This document shows positions 62,838-64,000 of a stretch of DNA of 64,000 nt, in pieces. The notes beneath the pieces were generated by a model. It ran no database searches. It saw only the letters and a list, made by a program, of their open reading frames with translations, and was not told the DNA's origin. The translations under genes were made by a program, and so were the position numbers. How positions within the stretch are numbered: position 1 is the first letter of the stretch; each line of letters opens with the position of its first letter. Source of the DNA: Cantharellus purpuraceus (taxonomy: Eukaryota > Basidiomycota > Agaricomycetes > Cantharellales > Hydnaceae); contig JALBUN010000001.1 in NCBI GenBank assembly GCA_025174535.1, forward strand, positions 2,852,001 to 2,916,000, in the 5' to 3' direction.

Positions 62838-64000
62838 TGTATGGGAACTGGTTTTCCCTTAAAAAGATCTTGTTTAAAGTCCTGAAACTGTACAATTTCG
62901 CTTGATGGCCTTAAAATATCAGCATATATCTGCTGCTTTCTCTTGATTCAGGGCCATTCAAATATTCTCTATTTTTTCATATTTTTTCGGGAATTTTCCA
63001 TGCAGAAATGAGTCTACAAACTTATTGTTCTGCTGGGTGAAGTTTTGGGACCCACATGGACCCACAAACCTTCGCAGATGTCAGCAGCCCCAAAGTCAGC
63101 CGGAGTCACCCGGACAACTGACTCATTTTCGATCACATGACTCATTTCAATCTCCGACTCAATCTGGTCACCACTGCCAGTAAATGCTCAATATCTTCGC
63201 AACCACTGCACCTCCTGACTCCATTTTCAGTGGAGAGTTCAATAGAAGCCATGCCTACCCATAGCTGTGCTAATCAGCCTGGGAAACGAAGTATTGACCG
63301 AGTTATTTGAGTAATGGTGACTCATGCAATGACTCCTGCCATGACTCATGCTATGACTCCTTCCATAACTCATACCATGACTCCTGTGATTACTCATACT
63401 ATGACTCTTGCTCTGAGTCACACTATGACTCCATCCATGACTCATGCCATGAGTCAGAGCAAATCCAAGCAGCTCATTGGCTAGGAAACTTCCACCCCCT
63501 TCTCACATATTCCACTAGCTTCCAGTAGTTTCCATCTATTAATAGGTAGAAGTTTCCAGTAGTATTAGTCAGCTCCTGTAAATACAATATAAAAGGAGCC
63601 CATTCTGCCTCTGAAATAAATAACCATTTCTACCCCATCATTTGCACATCAGTGTGACTAGAGTGACATACAGTGTCATCCTCTATATCTCAGTAACTGT
63701 TGATTGTCCAGTTCAAGGGTCGCTTACAGTTGTGTAACTGTATTCGATTGCACTCGAAGTAGTGATTGTCCTGCTTTGGGCATGAGTGTAGTATCTACCT
63801 CGCGTGACTACGAATCTACAGGGTGAGATTGTCTGTCGATAGTCCTGCCATTAGTGCTCTTGTTTAAGTTACTAGTGTGTACTGCCTTTGCAGAGCATTA
63901 GAATCTTGAACTCGTGTGAAGCAGTTGCTAGACTACTTCACACATCGCTGTTACCCACTTCAGAGTGTCACTGGTTGGACGGTCGGATTCATCCACCTAC
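62838..64000 (+). repeat. LTR-B, opposite orientation to 59897-61350, cut by the window end
   Basis: It starts TGTATGGGAACTGG and follows the reverse complement of 61350 back to ~60187 with no difference noticed in the stretches compared, including the whole GAGTCA array. It interrupts an LTR-A. Confidence 0.85.

Overview
The window looks like a chromosome segment of a basidiomycete (Agaricomycete-type) fungus. Its genes are dense in short spliceosomal introns (about 45-60 nt), and it carries Ty3/gypsy chromoviruses of the kind common in mushrooms. An island of ordinary eukaryotic housekeeping genes is embedded in nested transposable elements. No prokaryotic or organellar signature, CRISPR array, rRNA or tRNA gene was seen. 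All calls were made by reading the sequence; no database search was run.

Layout. 1-42.9 kb is an accessory region of nested elements. I named the families by their terminal sequence. A is a chromovirus with a ~0.53 kb LTR (TGTTATGACT...GCATAACA). B is a ~1.45 kb LTR (TGTTTTGGAACC...TTCCCATACA). C is a 1.42 kb TG...CA unit that carries an ORF. D is a chromovirus with 0.25-0.31 kb LTRs (TGTCAGGGTT...CCCTCACA). E is a chromovirus with a 0.44 kb LTR. F is a Gag-bearing element unusually dense in hairpins. At 23.1-31.1 kb sits an 8.0 kb AT-rich, gene-rich DNA element with a PIF/Harbinger-like DDE transposase. It is bounded by two almost identical ~570 bp direct repeats, each of which is itself a MITE with terminal inverted repeats. 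From 43.5 to 58.2 kb is a host island: mitochondrial ribosomal protein mL38 (minus), a FYVE zinc-finger protein (plus), a chromodomain-SET H3K9 methyltransferase of the Clr4/SUV39 type (minus) and the DEAH-box splicing helicase Prp16 (plus). From 59.9 kb to the end are LTR-B copies in inverted orientation.

History read from the junctions. Family F was hit by LTR-B (target duplication GCACT), which was then hit by the 8 kb DNA element (target duplication TAA). A solo LTR-B at 59897-61350 has a clean TGGAG duplication. The in-frame stops in the chromoviruses are mostly TGA at positions where the family has arginine. This CGA-to-TGA signature is expected from deamination of methylated CpG. An apparently intact H3K9 methyltransferase gene lies in the same window.

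Most interesting: (1) the 8 kb Harbinger-like unit, built like a bacterial composite transposon and carrying at least six unrecognised ORFs; (2) the hairpin-saturated F element, with 8-12 bp stems every few tens of bases through both coding and leader DNA; (3) accessory ORFs in the chromoviruses, namely a related small ORF downstream of pol in D and inside the TG...CA unit of C, and an antisense coiled-coil/Cys-cluster ORF in A; (4) LTR-B carrying a variable array of TGA(C/G)TCA bZIP sites upstream of its TATA box.
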